A stretch of DNA of 64,000 nt, from positions 1 through 64,000 of the forward strand of contig NZ_NRRG01000025.1 of the NCBI RefSeq assembly GCF_016583575.1. The letters are read 5' to 3'. This DNA is from Thiocystis violacea (GTDB lineage Bacteria; Pseudomonadota; Gammaproteobacteria; Chromatiales; Chromatiaceae). Positions 43,926 through 54,115 of this stretch are shown piece after piece. The notes under the pieces are model-generated. The model ran no database searches, was not told the origin of the DNA, and worked only from the letters and a program-made list of their open reading frames with translations. A program made the position numbers and the translations under genes. The stretch's first letter is position 1; each line of letters begins with the position of its first letter.

Positions 43926-44659
43926 ACTTCGAGCCGATCGGGCATATCCGTTCGCCCTATACCGACAAGTTCGGCATCCCCCGTCAGCCCGGACTGGTGA
44001 GCGCCGCCGAGGCGCGCCTGGAACTCTTGCCGCCCTTCGCGCGCGAGGAGGCGTTCAAGGCGCTCGACGGCTTCTCCCATGTCTGGATCCTTTTCGTCTT
44101 CCACCAGGATTGCCCGACCGCCGGCTGGAACCCCACGGTCCGGCCGCCACGTCTGGGTGGGCGCGAGTCGGTCGGGGTCTTCGCCAGCCGCGCGCCCTAT
44201 CGGCCCAACCCGATCGGGATCTCGGCGGTCGAGCAGCTCGGTCTGGTCCGGGACCGACGCGGTCTGGCGCTACGGCTACGCGGGGTAGACATGCTCGACG
44301 GCACGCCGGTACTCGACATCAAACCCTACGTGCCCTACGCCGACGCCATCCCCGAGGCGCGCGCCGGCTTCGCCAGCCCGCCGGAGAGCGTCTTCCTGTC
44401 CGTCAGCTTCACCGAAACGGCCAGCGCCGAACTGGACGCCTTCGACCCGGATGGCGCGCGAGGTCTACGCGACCTGATCACTCAGGTTCTGACGCAGGAT
44501 CCGCGACCCGGTTACATGGACCGCTATCCGCGACGGCGCGAGTTCGGCCTTCGGCTCCATGAGCTGAACATCCGCTGGAGTCTGGAGGGGACGGGTGTGA
44601 TGGTGACCGGAATCCAAGCCAGTCGGAGCGCGGACGACGGGAGAGCGATAGAGACTTGA
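43922..44659 (+). CDS. trmO: tRNA (adenine-N6)-methyltransferase TrmO (TsaA family)
   Basis: It has 245 residues from the ATG at 43922 (MNFEPIGHIRSPYTDKFGIP). The signature RAPYRPNPIGISAVEQLGL and the LDIKPYVPYADAIP block are those of TrmO, which methylates t6A37 of tRNA-Thr using SAM. Coupling to a tetR gene is by overlap only. Confidence 0.9.
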   Translation: MNFEPIGHIRSPYTDKFGIPRQPGLVSAAEARLELLPPFAREEAFKALDGFSHVWILFVFHQDCPTAGWNPTVRPPRLGGRESVGVFASRAPYRPNPIGISAVEQLGLVRDRRGLALRLRGVDMLDGTPVLDIKPYVPYADAIPEARAGFASPPESVFLSVSFTETASAELDAFDPDGARGLRDLITQVLTQDPRPGYMDRYPRRREFGLRLHELNIRWSLEGTGVMVTGIQASRSADDGRAIET

Positions 44660-44860
44660 TTCGCCTGGATTGAGTAATATGCGAACCAGGTCACGGACAG
44701 GCCGGGCTGGATGTCGTTCCCAGGGCCGGCGGTCATTCGGACGGAGGGGCTCCCCGTGCCGGCCGCACCGCCCATGGGCACGACTCCGTCGCTCTCCAGC
44801 CCCGATATCCACGGACCCTTTACTCAATATGATGTCCCAGCAAACGAGCCCACGAAGCCA

Positions 44861-45226
44861 ATGGACAACCCTCTACTCCTGATCGTTGATGACAGCAAGA
44901 TGTCGCGGATGATGATCGCCCGCCTGGTCGGCGATCTGCGGCCCGACTGGCGCCTCGCCGAGGCCGCGGACGCCGCCGAGGCCCTGGCCATGATCGAGCA
45001 CGAGCCTCCGACGCTCGTCAGCATGGACGTGAACATGCCCGGCATGAGCGGACTGGAAGCCGCCGGCCGGATCCGTCTGCGCAATCCGGATATTCGCGTC
45101 GTCCTGTGCACGGCCAATATCCAGGATGCCGTGCGCCAGGCCGCCGAGAAGGCCGGCGTTCATTTCGTCGCCAAGCCGATCACGCCCGAGTCGGTGTCGC
45201 GCATGGTCGCCTTTTTCGAGGAATAG
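44861..45226 (+). CDS. CheY-like single-domain response regulator
   Basis: It has 121 residues from the ATG at 44861 (MDNPLLLIVDDSKMSRMMIA). The acceptor Asp is in LVSMDVNMPGMSG, Thr in LCTAN and Lys in FVAKPIT. It is followed 3 bp later by a CheC-like phosphatase gene and then a diguanylate cyclase. The ribosome site is weak, and the frame is open upstream to 44711, so a longer form cannot be excluded. Confidence 0.9.
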   Translation: MDNPLLLIVDDSKMSRMMIARLVGDLRPDWRLAEAADAAEALAMIEHEPPTLVSMDVNMPGMSGLEAAGRIRLRNPDIRVVLCTANIQDAVRQAAEKAGVHFVAKPITPESVSRMVAFFEE

Positions 45227-45229
45227 CTC

Positions 45230-45844
45230 GTGCCCGATTTCACCGAGATGCAGCGCGACGCCCTGGGTGAACTCTTCAACCTGGGGGTGGGACAGGCCGC
45301 GAACAGCCTGAGCCTGATGGTGCGCGACGAGGTCGAACTCTCGGCCCCGGTGGTCGAGTTGGTACGCCCCGAGGCCGTGGCCGCCACCCTGCTCGGCTCT
45401 GAGTTCAAGGAGCTGAGCATGGTCACCATCGATTTTTCAGGCCCTTTCGATGCCATGGCCATTCTGCTCTTTCCCGAGCGCAACGCGCTGGCGATCGTGA
45501 GCCACATGCTCGACCCCGGCATGTCCCCGGAGGAAATGTCCGAGTTCGAGCAGGAGGCGATGTGCGAGATCGGCAACGTCATCCTCAACGCCTGCATGAG
45601 CTCGCTGGCCAACGAGTTCGGCGTCGAATTCCATGGCGGCCTGCCCGAACATCATTTCAGCGATACCGACTCCTTGCCGCTGTTCGGCGAGACGGACGAC
45701 CAGGTCGTTCTCCTGCTCCAGATCCGGCTCAACATGCGCCAGGAGCGTGTGCAGGGCCATCTGCTCTTTCTGTTGAGCGTCAGCTCACTGAATGCCCTGC
45801 TGGAATGCGTCGACGGCTACCTGGCGAGACTTGGTCTGTCCTGA
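45230..45844 (+). CDS. CheC/CheX-family phosphatase
   Basis: This 204-residue protein has two copies of the CheC active-site motif: DALGELFNLGVGQAANSLS near the start and EAMCEIGNVILNACMSSLA at about residue 107. Each has the Glu and two Asn that dephosphorylate CheY-P. It starts with GTG at 45230. The neighbouring CheY-like protein is the evident substrate. Its stop overlaps the cyclase ATG (TGATG). Confidence 0.88.
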   Translation: MPDFTEMQRDALGELFNLGVGQAANSLSLMVRDEVELSAPVVELVRPEAVAATLLGSEFKELSMVTIDFSGPFDAMAILLFPERNALAIVSHMLDPGMSPEEMSEFEQEAMCEIGNVILNACMSSLANEFGVEFHGGLPEHHFSDTDSLPLFGETDDQVVLLLQIRLNMRQERVQGHLLFLLSVSSLNALLECVDGYLARLGLS

Positions 45845-46809
45845 TGGATGGCGAGCTTGGAAAACAACTGATCGATAGCCTGCGGATCGGTGTCATCCTG
45901 CTCGACCCGAACGGCCGCGTGATCGCCTGGAACGCCTGGATGAGACGGCACAGCGGCCTCCAGTTGGCCGATGTCTCCGGGCGTCTGATCGCGGAGGTTT
46001 TTCCCGACACCGCCAACAGCCGCCTCGGGATCGGCATCGAGCAAGCCTTGCGTTTCAAGCTCTCCTCGATGCTCGCGCCGGGGCTGAATCCCGGAATGCT
46101 GCCGCTCCACCAGAAGCCGGCGGACCGCAAGCTCGATCGGCGCATGCAGCAGCTCGTCTATGTCACCCCGTTGAATCACGCCCAATGCGCCTGTCTGATC
46201 CAGATCCATGACATGACCGCCACGGTGCGCCGCGAGCAGCGCCTGCGCGCCCAGTCCTCGCAATTGATCGAGACGGCCTACCGCGACGCGCTCACCGGCA
46301 TCGGCAACCGCCGTCGCTTCGATCATGACCTGGCCGAGCGCTTCCGGCAGGCGCAGCAACGGCGCAGCCCGGTGGCCTTGCTCATGATCGACGTCGATGA
46401 ATTCAAGGCCTACAACGACCACCTCGGCCATCCCAAGGGCGATGCCTGTCTGATCAAGGTCGCGACGACCCTGCAGGAAACGCTGCGAGGACAGGACGAT
46501 GGCATGACGCGCTACGGCGGCGAGGAGTTCGCCCTGCTGCTCGCGGATACGACGCTGGATGAAGCCTGCGCCGTCGCCGAACGGCTGCGCCAGGGAATCC
46601 AGGATCTCCGGATACCGCATCCCAACTCGCACGGCCCAGGTCATGTCACCGTGAGCGTCGGCATCGCCGCCATGGTTCCCACCGCCGACCAGCTCTGCTA
46701 CATCCTCCTCGCCCAGGCCGATCTAGCCCTCTACACCGCGAAGGACGCGGGACGCAACCGCTGCATGTGCTACGACCCGGACAGCGGCGAGGCGAATCAC
46801 TGCCGCTGA
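45844..46809 (+). CDS. PAS-GGDEF diguanylate cyclase
   Basis: It has 321 residues from the ATG at 45844. An N-terminal PAS domain (about 5-125, IGVILLDPNGRVIAWNAWM) is followed by a GGDEF domain (about 150-315) with an intact RYGGEEFALLLAD active site and the DALTGIGNRRRF start motif. It should make c-di-GMP. The frame is open upstream, but the coupled start after the CheC stop is preferred. Confidence 0.92.
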   Translation: MDGELGKQLIDSLRIGVILLDPNGRVIAWNAWMRRHSGLQLADVSGRLIAEVFPDTANSRLGIGIEQALRFKLSSMLAPGLNPGMLPLHQKPADRKLDRRMQQLVYVTPLNHAQCACLIQIHDMTATVRREQRLRAQSSQLIETAYRDALTGIGNRRRFDHDLAERFRQAQQRRSPVALLMIDVDEFKAYNDHLGHPKGDACLIKVATTLQETLRGQDDGMTRYGGEEFALLLADTTLDEACAVAERLRQGIQDLRIPHPNSHGPGHVTVSVGIAAMVPTADQLCYILLAQADLALYTAKDAGRNRCMCYDPDSGEANHCR

Positions 46810-46830
46810 AGGCAAGCTCGGCCCTCATGG

Positions 46831-46859
46831 GTTAGGCGATTTCCGGGAAAGTCCGTACC
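46831..46859. repeat. Solo IS982-type terminal repeat
   Basis: Inverse match (28 of 29 positions) of 407-435, with no transposase nearby. It is probably left by a lost insertion. It starts 22 bp after the diguanylate cyclase stop. Confidence 0.5.
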
Positions 46860-46881
46860 CGACCGAAAGCCCCGGAATTGG

Positions 46882-46954
46882 ACAGGATTATTCAAGATTT
46901 ACAGGATTAAAAACAGAGTTTTAAAAATCCTGTCAATCCTGCGAAATCCTGTTA
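46882..46954. repeat. Short repeats built on ACAGGATT / AATCCTGT
   Basis: Two direct copies of ACAGGATTA face three of AATCCTG in inverse orientation, so the segment can fold into alternative hairpins. It lies between the solo IS end and the IS200-type element and is AT-rich. Confidence 0.6.
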
Positions 46955-46965
46955 CTCAGTTGAGA

Positions 46966-47614
46966 AATCCCCCGGCTTTGCCGGGGTGACCGTAGAAGTT
47001 TGACATTTACGGGAGTCCATCGGGGACACTCCCTAGCGTGAGCCGCCAAGCACACGTTTGAGGAGAGTCCCGATGGACGACTTTGACAGCCTAAGCCACT
47101 CCCGGTGGGAGTGTAAATATCATCTTGTTTTCATTCCGAAGGGCCGCCGGAAGGTTCTGTCTGGACAGTGGCGGTCACATCTCGGAGAGGTGTTCCACAA
47201 GCGTGCGAGTCACAAGGAATGTCGAATCGAAGAAGGACATCGGATGGCCGACCCTGTTCACAGGCTGATCTCGATTCCGCCGAAGTACGCCGTCTCCGAG
47301 GTGGTTGGTTACATCAAGGGTAAGAGTGCCATCCACTTGGCACGGGTCTACGGCGAGCGGCAACGCAATGACCGTGGTCAGCCTTTCTGGGCACGCGGCT
47401 ATTGTGTCTCGACGGTAGGTCGCAATGAGGCCACGATCCGAACGTACATTCAGCGCCAAGAGGCCGAGGATCAGCGACTCGAGCCGTTGAATCCGTGGCG
47501 CTGATCGACCGCCTTTAGGCGGCCCAAAAACCGTGGGGCCGCGTTAGCGACCCCTGGCCGCTTCGAGCGGCTCACGAATTCAAAGCCCCCGGCTCGGCCG
47601 GGGGATGGTTACTC
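46966..47614 (+). mobile_element. IS200/IS605-type element
   Basis: A subterminal hairpin (CCCCCGGC...GCCGGGG) lies at 46971-46988 and a matching one (GCCCCCGGC TCG GCCGGGGG) at 47586-47604. GTTACTCA occurs next to both hairpins (46953 and 47607). The single gene is a Y1-type transposase. Such elements have no terminal inverted repeats and use their hairpins for recognition. The limits are approximate. Confidence 0.75.
47073..47504 (+). CDS. tnpA: IS200-type Y1 transposase with altered HUH motif
   Basis: It has 143 residues from the ATG at 47073 (MDDFDSLSHSRWECKYHLVF). The catalytic Tyr region (TYIQRQEAEDQ) is present. The metal-binding HUH motif, usually DHVH in this family, reads DPVHRLISIPPK, so the first His is Pro. 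This should abolish metal binding and cleavage. The gene is otherwise full length. Confidence 0.88.
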   Translation: MDDFDSLSHSRWECKYHLVFIPKGRRKVLSGQWRSHLGEVFHKRASHKECRIEEGHRMADPVHRLISIPPKYAVSEVVGYIKGKSAIHLARVYGERQRNDRGQPFWARGYCVSTVGRNEATIRTYIQRQEAEDQRLEPLNPWR

Positions 47615-47834
47615 ATAGTCGCGTTTGAATGAGGCTTGAGTCTGAGATTGCTATTAAGCCGCTGATATATATGGTTTTTAAGATAATTGCAATCATGGAG
47701 AGGCTGTTCGGACAGCGAGCGGCTTGGGGAAACAAGAGGCTGGTCGGCGATAGCGTCACTGAAACGTGAACGAGATCAAGAAGGGGCGGGGCTGATGCCG
47801 CGCAGACGCGGCGCCAGTTGAAAAGTCGTCGGAA
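47615..47834. other. Intergenic stretch without recognised features
   Basis: Between the IS200-type element and ihfB I see no coding frame, RNA gene or clear terminator. The middle (about 47650-47690) is AT-rich. Confidence 0.4.
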
Positions 47835-48191
47835 TCAGCGAGCCGCCGCGACCGGCATCCGCCGAACCTCGTCGTCGTCCATCGGCCCCTCGGACTCGCT
47901 GGAACCTTGAAAGGCTTGATTGACACGGTCCCTGAGTTCCTTACCTGGCTTGAAGTGCGGCACGTACTTGCCGGCCAGCGCGACCGAGTCACCCGTCTTG
48001 GGATTGCGTCCGATGCGTGGTGGACGGTAATGCAGCGAAAAGCTTCCGAATCCGCGGATCTCGATCCGCTCTCCGGACGCGAGCGCCGTGCTCATGCGCT
48101 CGAGGATCTTCCTGACCGCCTCCTCGACATCTTTATAAGGGAGATGGTCCTGGTCGGCAGCCAGAATGTCGATCAGCTCCGATTTCGTCAT
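47835..48191 (-). CDS. ihfB: Integration host factor subunit beta
   Basis: This 118-residue protein has the IHF-beta signature [32 protein letters not shown], then [10 protein letters not shown] and [17 protein letters not shown]. It bends DNA as a heterodimer with IHF-alpha. The C-terminal tail of about 24 residues ([16 protein letters not shown]) is longer than in E. coli. It lies downstream of rpsA, the classical gammaproteobacterial order. Confidence 0.95.
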   Translation of the reverse strand: MTKSELIDILAADQDHLPYKDVEEAVRKILERMSTALASGERIEIRGFGSFSLHYRPPRIGRNPKTGDSVALAGKYVPHFKPGKELRDRVNQAFQGSSESEGPMDDDEVRRMPVAAAR

Positions 48192-48268
48192 ATCGTCGAC
48201 TCCTGGGAAAAACGATCAGGGTCCGGTCCGTGACCGGACCCTGGCATCCTGGTTGGACGAGGCGGGCG

Positions 48269-49951
48269 TCAACCCCCGCGCTGGGCCTCTTCCATCTGCT
48301 CCTTAAGGATGTCGCCAAGCGTCGCCGTACCGCTCGCCGCGTCGCGCGAGTAACCCTTCATCGCGGTCTGCTCTTCTTCCGCGTCCTTTGCCTTCATGGA
48401 GAGCGAGAGGGTACGGTTTTTGCGGTCGACGCCCAGGAACTTGGCCTCGATTTCCTCGCCGACCTTCAGCACCGCGCGGGCATCCTCGACCCGGTCACGC
48501 GAGATCTCGGAGGCGCGCAGATAGCCCTCGACGCCGTCGCCCAGGGTGATGGTCGCGCCCTTGGGATCCACCTCGGCCACCACGCCGGTCACTACGCAGC
48601 CCTTCTCATGCAGGGCCACGAAGCTGGAGAAGGGATCCTTGTCGAGCTGCTTGACGCCGAGCGAAATGCGCTCGCGCTCCGGATCGACCGACAGCACCAC
48701 GGTTTCCAGCTCATCGCCCTTCTTGTAGCGACGCAGGGCCTGCTCGCCACCTTCGTCCCAGGAGATGTCGGAGAGATGGACCAGACCATCGATGCCGCCA
48801 TCCAGACCGATGAAGATGCCGAAGTCGGTGATCGACTTGATCTTGCCGGAGACGTGATCGCCCTTCTTGTGGGTGACCGCGAACTCGTCCCAGGGGTTCA
48901 TGGCGCACTGCTTGATGCCCAACGAGATGCGGCGACGCTCCTCGTCGATATCCAGCACCATGACCTCGACCTCGTCACCTAGGGACACGACCTTGCTCGG
49001 ATGGATGTTCTTGTTGGTCCAATCCATCTCGGAGACGTGCACCAGACCCTCGACGCCTTCCTCGATCTCGACGAAGCAGCCGTAGTCGGCGATGTTGGTG
49101 ACCTTACCGAAAACGCGGGTGCTCTCCGGATAACGGCGCGAGATATTGACCCAGGGATCCTCGCCCATCTGCTTGAGGCCAAGCGAGACGCGCTGACGGT
49201 CGCGATCGAACTTGAGCACCTTGACGGAGATCTCGTCGCCGATCTCGACCACCTCGGACGGATGCTTGACGCGACGCCAGGCCATGTCGGTGATGTGCAG
49301 CAGGCCGTCGATGCCGCCCAGATCCAGGAAGGCGCCGTAGTCGGTCAGGTTCTTGACGACACCCTTGACCTCCATGCCCTCTTCCAGGTTCTTGAGCAGG
49401 GTATCGCGCTCGGCGCTGTATTCCTCTTCCACCACCGCGCGGCGGGAGACGACGACATTGTTGCGCTTGCGGTCGAGCTTGATGACCTTGAATTCCTGCT
49501 CCTTGCCTTCGAGATAGGTGGTGTCGCGCACCGGGCGCACGTCCACCAGCGAGCCGGGCAGGAAGGCGCGCACGGTGCCGAGGTCGACGGTGAAGCCGCC
49601 CTTGACCTTGCCGTTGATAAGACCCTTGACTGTGTCGGCATTCTCGAACGCCTTCTCCAGATAGTCCCAGGCCGCGAAACGCTTGGCCTTCTCACGGGAC
49701 AGACGGGTCACGCCAAAGCCGTCCTCGACGGCGTCCAGGGCCACTTCCACTTCGTCGCCGACGGCGACTTCCAGCAGTCCCTCGGGACTGATGAACTGGG
49801 AGCGCGGAACGACGCCCTCGGACTTGAGTCCAGCATTGATCACGACGTTGTCGGCGGTGATCTCGACCACCACTCCGACAACGATGGATCCCGGCTGGAG
49901 CTGGGTAGTACTCAGACTTTGTTCAAAGAGTTCGGCAAAGCTTTCGGTCAT
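48269..49951 (-). CDS. rpsA: 30S ribosomal protein S1
   Basis: This 560-residue protein has six S1 RNA-binding repeats (for example [20 protein letters not shown] and [20 protein letters not shown]). It starts [20 protein letters not shown]. It binds mRNA on the small subunit to help initiation. It sits between cmk (upstream) and ihfB, the usual cluster. The 155-bp leader holds a terminator-like hairpin and the perfect palindrome ACCTAATTAGGT (50049-50060). Confidence 0.97.
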   Translation of the reverse strand: MTESFAELFEQSLSTTQLQPGSIVVGVVVEITADNVVINAGLKSEGVVPRSQFISPEGLLEVAVGDEVEVALDAVEDGFGVTRLSREKAKRFAAWDYLEKAFENADTVKGLINGKVKGGFTVDLGTVRAFLPGSLVDVRPVRDTTYLEGKEQEFKVIKLDRKRNNVVVSRRAVVEEEYSAERDTLLKNLEEGMEVKGVVKNLTDYGAFLDLGGIDGLLHITDMAWRRVKHPSEVVEIGDEISVKVLKFDRDRQRVSLGLKQMGEDPWVNISRRYPESTRVFGKVTNIADYGCFVEIEEGVEGLVHVSEMDWTNKNIHPSKVVSLGDEVEVMVLDIDEERRRISLGIKQCAMNPWDEFAVTHKKGDHVSGKIKSITDFGIFIGLDGGIDGLVHLSDISWDEGGEQALRRYKKGDELETVVLSVDPERERISLGVKQLDKDPFSSFVALHEKGCVVTGVVAEVDPKGATITLGDGVEGYLRASEISRDRVEDARAVLKVGEEIEAKFLGVDRKNRTLSLSMKAKDAEEEQTAMKGYSRDAASGTATLGDILKEQMEEAQRGG

Positions 49952-50010
49952 GGGGTGAAGTTATCCTGAGATCGGCGCGCTAACCCGCCCCATCCGGAGC
50001 GAGGGGTTTC

Positions 50011-50046
50011 AAGAAAATGAAAAGGCCGGCGCTTTCCGCGCCGACC
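50011..50046 (-). terminator. Terminator-like hairpin between cmk and rpsA
   Basis: On the minus strand GGTCGGCGC pairs with GCGCCGGCC (one G-U) and is followed by TTTTCATTTTC. It would end cmk transcripts or attenuate read-through into rpsA. Confidence 0.6.
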
Positions 50047-50106
50047 CCACCTAATTAGGTACGTCCCGAGGCCGCCTGTGCGAAACAGGGCGACGGAGAG
50101 CGTTAC

Positions 50107-50784
50107 CTATGAGCTTCGGGCGACCAGTTCCGGGAAGACGCGCCTTACCTCTTCCAGAACCCGATCGAACACTTCAGCGATGGACATTTGGGTGGAGTCC
50201 ACCAGGACGGCATCCTCGGCGGCTCGCAGGGGTGCCACCGGACGGGTACGATCACGCATGTCCCGTTCACGAATGTCCGCGATCAGTTTTGGGAGGTTAG
50301 CACTCAACCCCTTTTCTTTCAACTGTTTATACCGGCGCTCGGCGCGAATTTCAGGACTTGCGTCGAGAAAAATCTTCAGGGGCGCGCGTGGGAAGACCAC
50401 GGTTCCCATGTCGCGGCCATCGGCGACCAGACCCGGCGGGCGGGCCGCCCGTCGCTGCCAATCCAGCAGGACATCGCGCACGGCCGGATGCGCCGCCACC
50501 TGGGAGGCCGCCATCCCGGCCTCCTCGGCGCGAATCGCCTCGCTGACATCCTCTCCATCCAGGATCACCCGACCCGAGGCGAAGTCGACCGGCAGGGCCT
50601 CGGCCAGCGGCCTCAGCGCCTCCGGATCGTCGAGCGCCAGGCCACGGCGTCGGGCCGCGAGCCCCAGCACCCGGTAGAGCGCGCCGCTGTCGAGCGCATG
50701 CCAGCCCAGACGTTGCGCGACCAGGGTCGCGAGGGTGCCCTTGCCCGTCCCCGATGGACCGTCGATGGTGACGATGGGGGTCAC
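50107..50784 (-). CDS. cmk: Cytidylate kinase
   Basis: It has 225 residues from the GTG at 50784, overlapping the aroA stop by GTGA. The P-loop is [30 protein letters not shown] and [13 protein letters not shown] are the CMP-binding motifs. It phosphorylates CMP and dCMP. The order aroA-cmk-rpsA-ihfB is conserved in gammaproteobacteria. Confidence 0.95.
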   Translation of the reverse strand: MTPIVTIDGPSGTGKGTLATLVAQRLGWHALDSGALYRVLGLAARRRGLALDDPEALRPLAEALPVDFASGRVILDGEDVSEAIRAEEAGMAASQVAAHPAVRDVLLDWQRRAARPPGLVADGRDMGTVVFPRAPLKIFLDASPEIRAERRYKQLKEKGLSANLPKLIADIRERDMRDRTRPVAPLRAAEDAVLVDSTQMSIAEVFDRVLEEVRRVFPELVARSS

Positions 50785-52118
50785 GCCTGGAACTCCCGAA
50801 TCCCGAGACCGGCCCCGGCCGAGAGCTCGGCGAATCCAGGGAAGGAGGTCTCGACATTCGCGCAATCGCGCACCTCGATCGGACCGCGCGCGCGCAGCCC
50901 GGCGACGGCGAAGGACATGGCGATCCGGTGATCGCCCTGGGCGTCGATCGCCCCCTCCCCCGCCTCGGTCGAGCCCAACTCGCCGCCGAGGATGCGGATT
51001 CCGTCCGGGGTCGGTTCCGCCTCGATGCCGAGCCGCGTCAGCCCGTCGGCCATGACCTGAATCCGGTCGCTTTCCTTGACGCGCAGCTCCGCCGCGCCGC
51101 TGAGCAGAGTCTCGCCCTCGGCACAGGCGGCGGCGATGAAGATCGCCGGGAATTCATCGATCGCGAGCGGCACCTGATCGACCGGAATGCGGATCCCATG
51201 CAAGCGCGCCGACTTGACGCGGATATCCGCCACCGGCTCGCCACCGGCCACGCGGCGATCGAGCAACTCGATATCCGCCCCCATGGTCCGCAGGATATTG
51301 ATGACCCCGACCCGGGTCGGATTGATGCCGACCTCTTCGAGCAGGAGATCCGATCCGGGCGCGATGCTGGCGCCCACCAGGAAGAAGGCGGCGGAGGAAA
51401 TATCGGCCGGAATCCGCAGGCGACAGCCGGTCAGTCGGCCGCCGCCGCTCAGACAGACCCGAGAGCCCTGCCGGCGCACCGGATAGCCGAAGGCGGTCAA
51501 CATCCGCTCGGTATGATCGCGGGTCGGCTCGGTTTCGATGACGCAGGTCTCGCCCTCGGCGTAAAGGCCGGCCAGCATCAGGCAGGACTTGACCTGGGCG
51601 CTGGCCATCGGCAAGGGGTACTCGATTCCGCTCAGGCGCGGCGTGGGCTCGATCCGCAAGGGCGCGGTTCCATCCGGGCTGGTGAGGATGCGCGCGCCCA
51701 TCCGCGCCAGCGGTTCCGTGACCCGACGCATGGGGCGCCGCGTCAGGGAGGCGTCGCCGATCAGGGTGACCGGGAAGGTCTGGCCCGCGAGAAGACCGGA
51801 AAGCAGGCGCATGGCGGTGCCCGAGTTGCCCATGTCGAGCGGACCCTCGGGGCTTTTCAGTCCACGCATTCCAACCCCGGCGACCTGGAGTTCGCCCGTG
51901 TCGGAGCGTTCGATCTCGACACCCATCGCCCGGAAGGCCGCGAGCGTCGCCAGGGCGTCGGCGCCTTCCAGGAAGCCGCTGATCCGGCTTCGACCCTCGG
52001 CGATCGCCGCCAGCATGATGGAACGATGGGAGATCGACTTGTCGCCCGGTACCCGCAAGCGCCCGGTCAAGGAACCTCCGGGAGTGATGAGATAACGAAG
52101 GTCGGTGACTGAGGACAA
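50781..52118 (-). CDS. aroA: 3-phosphoshikimate 1-carboxyvinyltransferase (EPSP synthase)
   Basis: This 445-residue protein has the substrate motifs [18 protein letters not shown] and [17 protein letters not shown] near the N-terminus and LRVKESDRI and [13 protein letters not shown] later, all typical of AroA. It catalyses the sixth step of the shikimate pathway. It starts with TTG at 52118 preceded by GGGAGA, and is coupled to cmk. Confidence 0.95.
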   Translation of the reverse strand: MSSVTDLRYLITPGGSLTGRLRVPGDKSISHRSIMLAAIAEGRSRISGFLEGADALATLAAFRAMGVEIERSDTGELQVAGVGMRGLKSPEGPLDMGNSGTAMRLLSGLLAGQTFPVTLIGDASLTRRPMRRVTEPLARMGARILTSPDGTAPLRIEPTPRLSGIEYPLPMASAQVKSCLMLAGLYAEGETCVIETEPTRDHTERMLTAFGYPVRRQGSRVCLSGGGRLTGCRLRIPADISSAAFFLVGASIAPGSDLLLEEVGINPTRVGVINILRTMGADIELLDRRVAGGEPVADIRVKSARLHGIRIPVDQVPLAIDEFPAIFIAAACAEGETLLSGAAELRVKESDRIQVMADGLTRLGIEAEPTPDGIRILGGELGSTEAGEGAIDAQGDHRIAMSFAVAGLRARGPIEVRDCANVETSFPGFAELSAGAGLGIREFQA

Positions 52119-52275
52119 GGGGGTCTCCCGCGCTCGCGAGGTCGAGCCGTTGAAAAGCCCGGCATTCTAGTCCCGTGCCGGCAAGGGGTAAACCGCTGGC
52201 GCGCGCGCGGTCCGACACCTGGATACAATGGCTTGCCAAATCCCACGGCGCCCAGCTTCCAGCGAGGAGATCAAC

Positions 52276-53688
52276 GTGTCCGAACGCCCTGTCGATGTCG
52301 TCATCATCGGATCCGGAACCGCCGGCCTCAACGCCATGGCGCAGGTCCGCCGCGCCGGCAAGACCTTCGTCCTTATCAACGGCGGCGAGGCCGGCACCAC
52401 CTGCGCCCGCGTCGGCTGCATGCCCTCGAAGGCCATGATCCAGATCGCCGAGGATTTCCACCGGCGTAACCATCTGGGCAAATACGGCATCGACGGACAT
52501 GAGGCCATGACGCTGGATATCCCCGAGGCGCTCGAACACGTCCAGGATCTGCGCGACACCTTCGTCGATCGGGTGCTCGGCAGCAGCACCGACGATCTGC
52601 CGGCGGATCTCTTCATCCAGGATTACGCCCGCCTGATCGAGCCGACCCTGATCGAGGTCGGCGGCCAGCGCCTCCGTGCCGGCGCGGTGGTCATCGCCAC
52701 CGGCTCGCGCCCCCTGGTGCCCAAGCCCTGGCTGGATTTCGGCGACCGTCTGATCACCACCGACGATCTCTTCGAGCTGACCGACCTGCCCGCCAGCCTG
52801 GCCGTGATCGGACTCGGGACCATCGGGCTGGAACTGGGCCAGAGCCTGTCGCGGCTCGGTGTCTCCGTCACCGGCTTCGATCAGCTTGAGCGCATCGCCG
52901 GCATCCAGGATCCCGAGGTCAACCAGGCCGCCATCGACATCCTCGGCAAGGAATTCCCGATCCATCTGGGTCAGGCCGCCGAGATCCGCGAGGAAGGCGA
53001 CCAATTGCGCGTCACGGCCGGAACGCACAGTGTCCTGGTGGACAAGGTGCTGTGCAGCATCGGGCGGGTGCCCAACACCGAGGGGCTGGGGCTGGAGCAT
53101 CTGGGCGTCCCGCTCGACGCGCGCGGACTCCCCGCCGTCGATCCCAACAGCCTGCGGGTGGGCGAGCTTCCGGTCTACCTGGCGGGAGACATCACGGTCG
53201 AGCGGCCGATTCTTCACGAGGCCGGCGACGAGGGCCGGATCGCCGGCTACAATGCCGCGCGCGGCGAGGCCACGCGCTTCCGGCGCAAAACGCCCCTGTT
53301 CATCAATTTCTGCGACCCGAACATCTGCGCCGTCGGCCAACGCTGGAACGACCTGGATCCGCAGACCACCGCCGTCGGCCAGATCCGTTTCGCCCCGGTC
53401 GGACGCGCGCTCATCATGGGCAAGAACAAGGGTGTGCTGCGGGTCTACGCCGACAAGACCAGCGGGCGACTGCTGGGGAGCGAAATGATCGGCCCCAAGG
53501 GCGAGCATCTGGCCCATCTGCTCGCCTGGAGCATCCAGCAGGGACTCAGCGTCGGCGAGCTGCTGCGCATGCCCTTCTATCACCCGGTCATCGAAGAGGC
53601 GCTACAGGCCGCGCTGCATGACCTTTACGGCAAGGTCGAGGCCAAGAACAGCGGCGGACTTACCGAGTTGGAGGGGTTGCCGGACTAG
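52276..53688 (+). CDS. FAD-dependent disulfide reductase, dihydrolipoyl dehydrogenase-like
   Basis: It has 470 residues from the GTG at 52276, with GAGGAG 7 bp upstream. An FAD dinucleotide fold (VDVVIIGSGTAGLNAMAQV), the redox-active disulfide in GTTCARVGCMPSK, an NAD(P) fold (LAVIGLGTIGLELGQSLSRL) and the C-terminal PFYHPVIEEAL holding the catalytic His-Glu pair are present. It is of the Lpd/mercuric reductase type. No 2-oxo acid dehydrogenase genes are adjacent, so the partner is not clear. Confidence 0.9.
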   Translation: MSERPVDVVIIGSGTAGLNAMAQVRRAGKTFVLINGGEAGTTCARVGCMPSKAMIQIAEDFHRRNHLGKYGIDGHEAMTLDIPEALEHVQDLRDTFVDRVLGSSTDDLPADLFIQDYARLIEPTLIEVGGQRLRAGAVVIATGSRPLVPKPWLDFGDRLITTDDLFELTDLPASLAVIGLGTIGLELGQSLSRLGVSVTGFDQLERIAGIQDPEVNQAAIDILGKEFPIHLGQAAEIREEGDQLRVTAGTHSVLVDKVLCSIGRVPNTEGLGLEHLGVPLDARGLPAVDPNSLRVGELPVYLAGDITVERPILHEAGDEGRIAGYNAARGEATRFRRKTPLFINFCDPNICAVGQRWNDLDPQTTAVGQIRFAPVGRALIMGKNKGVLRVYADKTSGRLLGSEMIGPKGEHLAHLLAWSIQQGLSVGELLRMPFYHPVIEEALQAALHDLYGKVEAKNSGGLTELEGLPD

Positions 53689-53754
53689 CCTCCGGTCGAA
53701 CGTCGCGCGCCAAACACTCATCAGAGACAGCAACAACAGGTATCGATTGACCCA

Positions 53755-54057
53755 ATGCCCATTACCGCGAAGCAAAAACGCTGGCTGAAGCAGCAGATCC
53801 ATCATCTCAAGCCGGTCGTCATCGTCGGTCAGCATGGCCTCACCGAGTCGGTCCTGGCCGAGATCGAGATCGCGCTCGCCCATCACGAACTGCTCAAGAT
53901 CCGTATCAACGCGGGTGATCGCGAGGAGCGTGACGCCGCCATCAGCCTCATTCAGGAACGCACCCAGGCCGAGCTCGTCAGTCGTGTCGGCCATGTGGCG
54001 GCCTTCTACCGCTACAATCCAATGAAGCGCGATCCCATCCAGATCCCGAGGATCTGA
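53755..54057 (+). CDS. yhbY: YhbY/CRM-domain RNA-binding protein
   Basis: This 100-residue protein has the CRM-domain pattern LKPVVIVGQHGLTESVLAEI, then HELLKIRI, and a GHVAAFYRYNP end. YhbY associates with pre-50S ribosomal particles. In many gammaproteobacteria yhbY lies next to rlmE-ftsH; here ftsH is about 6 kb away and rlmE is not seen. Confidence 0.92.
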   Translation: MPITAKQKRWLKQQIHHLKPVVIVGQHGLTESVLAEIEIALAHHELLKIRINAGDREERDAAISLIQERTQAELVSRVGHVAAFYRYNPMKRDPIQIPRI

Positions 54058-54115
54058 GCGCCAGCCGCCCACCGCGAGGACCGCGGCCCATCGGGGTCGC
54101 TCCTCTCTTACCGAT

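Noticed and set aside
49989-50080. A riboswitch in the rpsA leader
   Set aside because: Only a terminator-like hairpin and one palindrome are visible; no known riboswitch core could be matched.
51154-53583. An 809-codon open frame on the minus strand spanning two genes
   Set aside because: It overlaps the well-supported aroA (other frame) and flavoprotein genes; it has no recognisable domain of its own.
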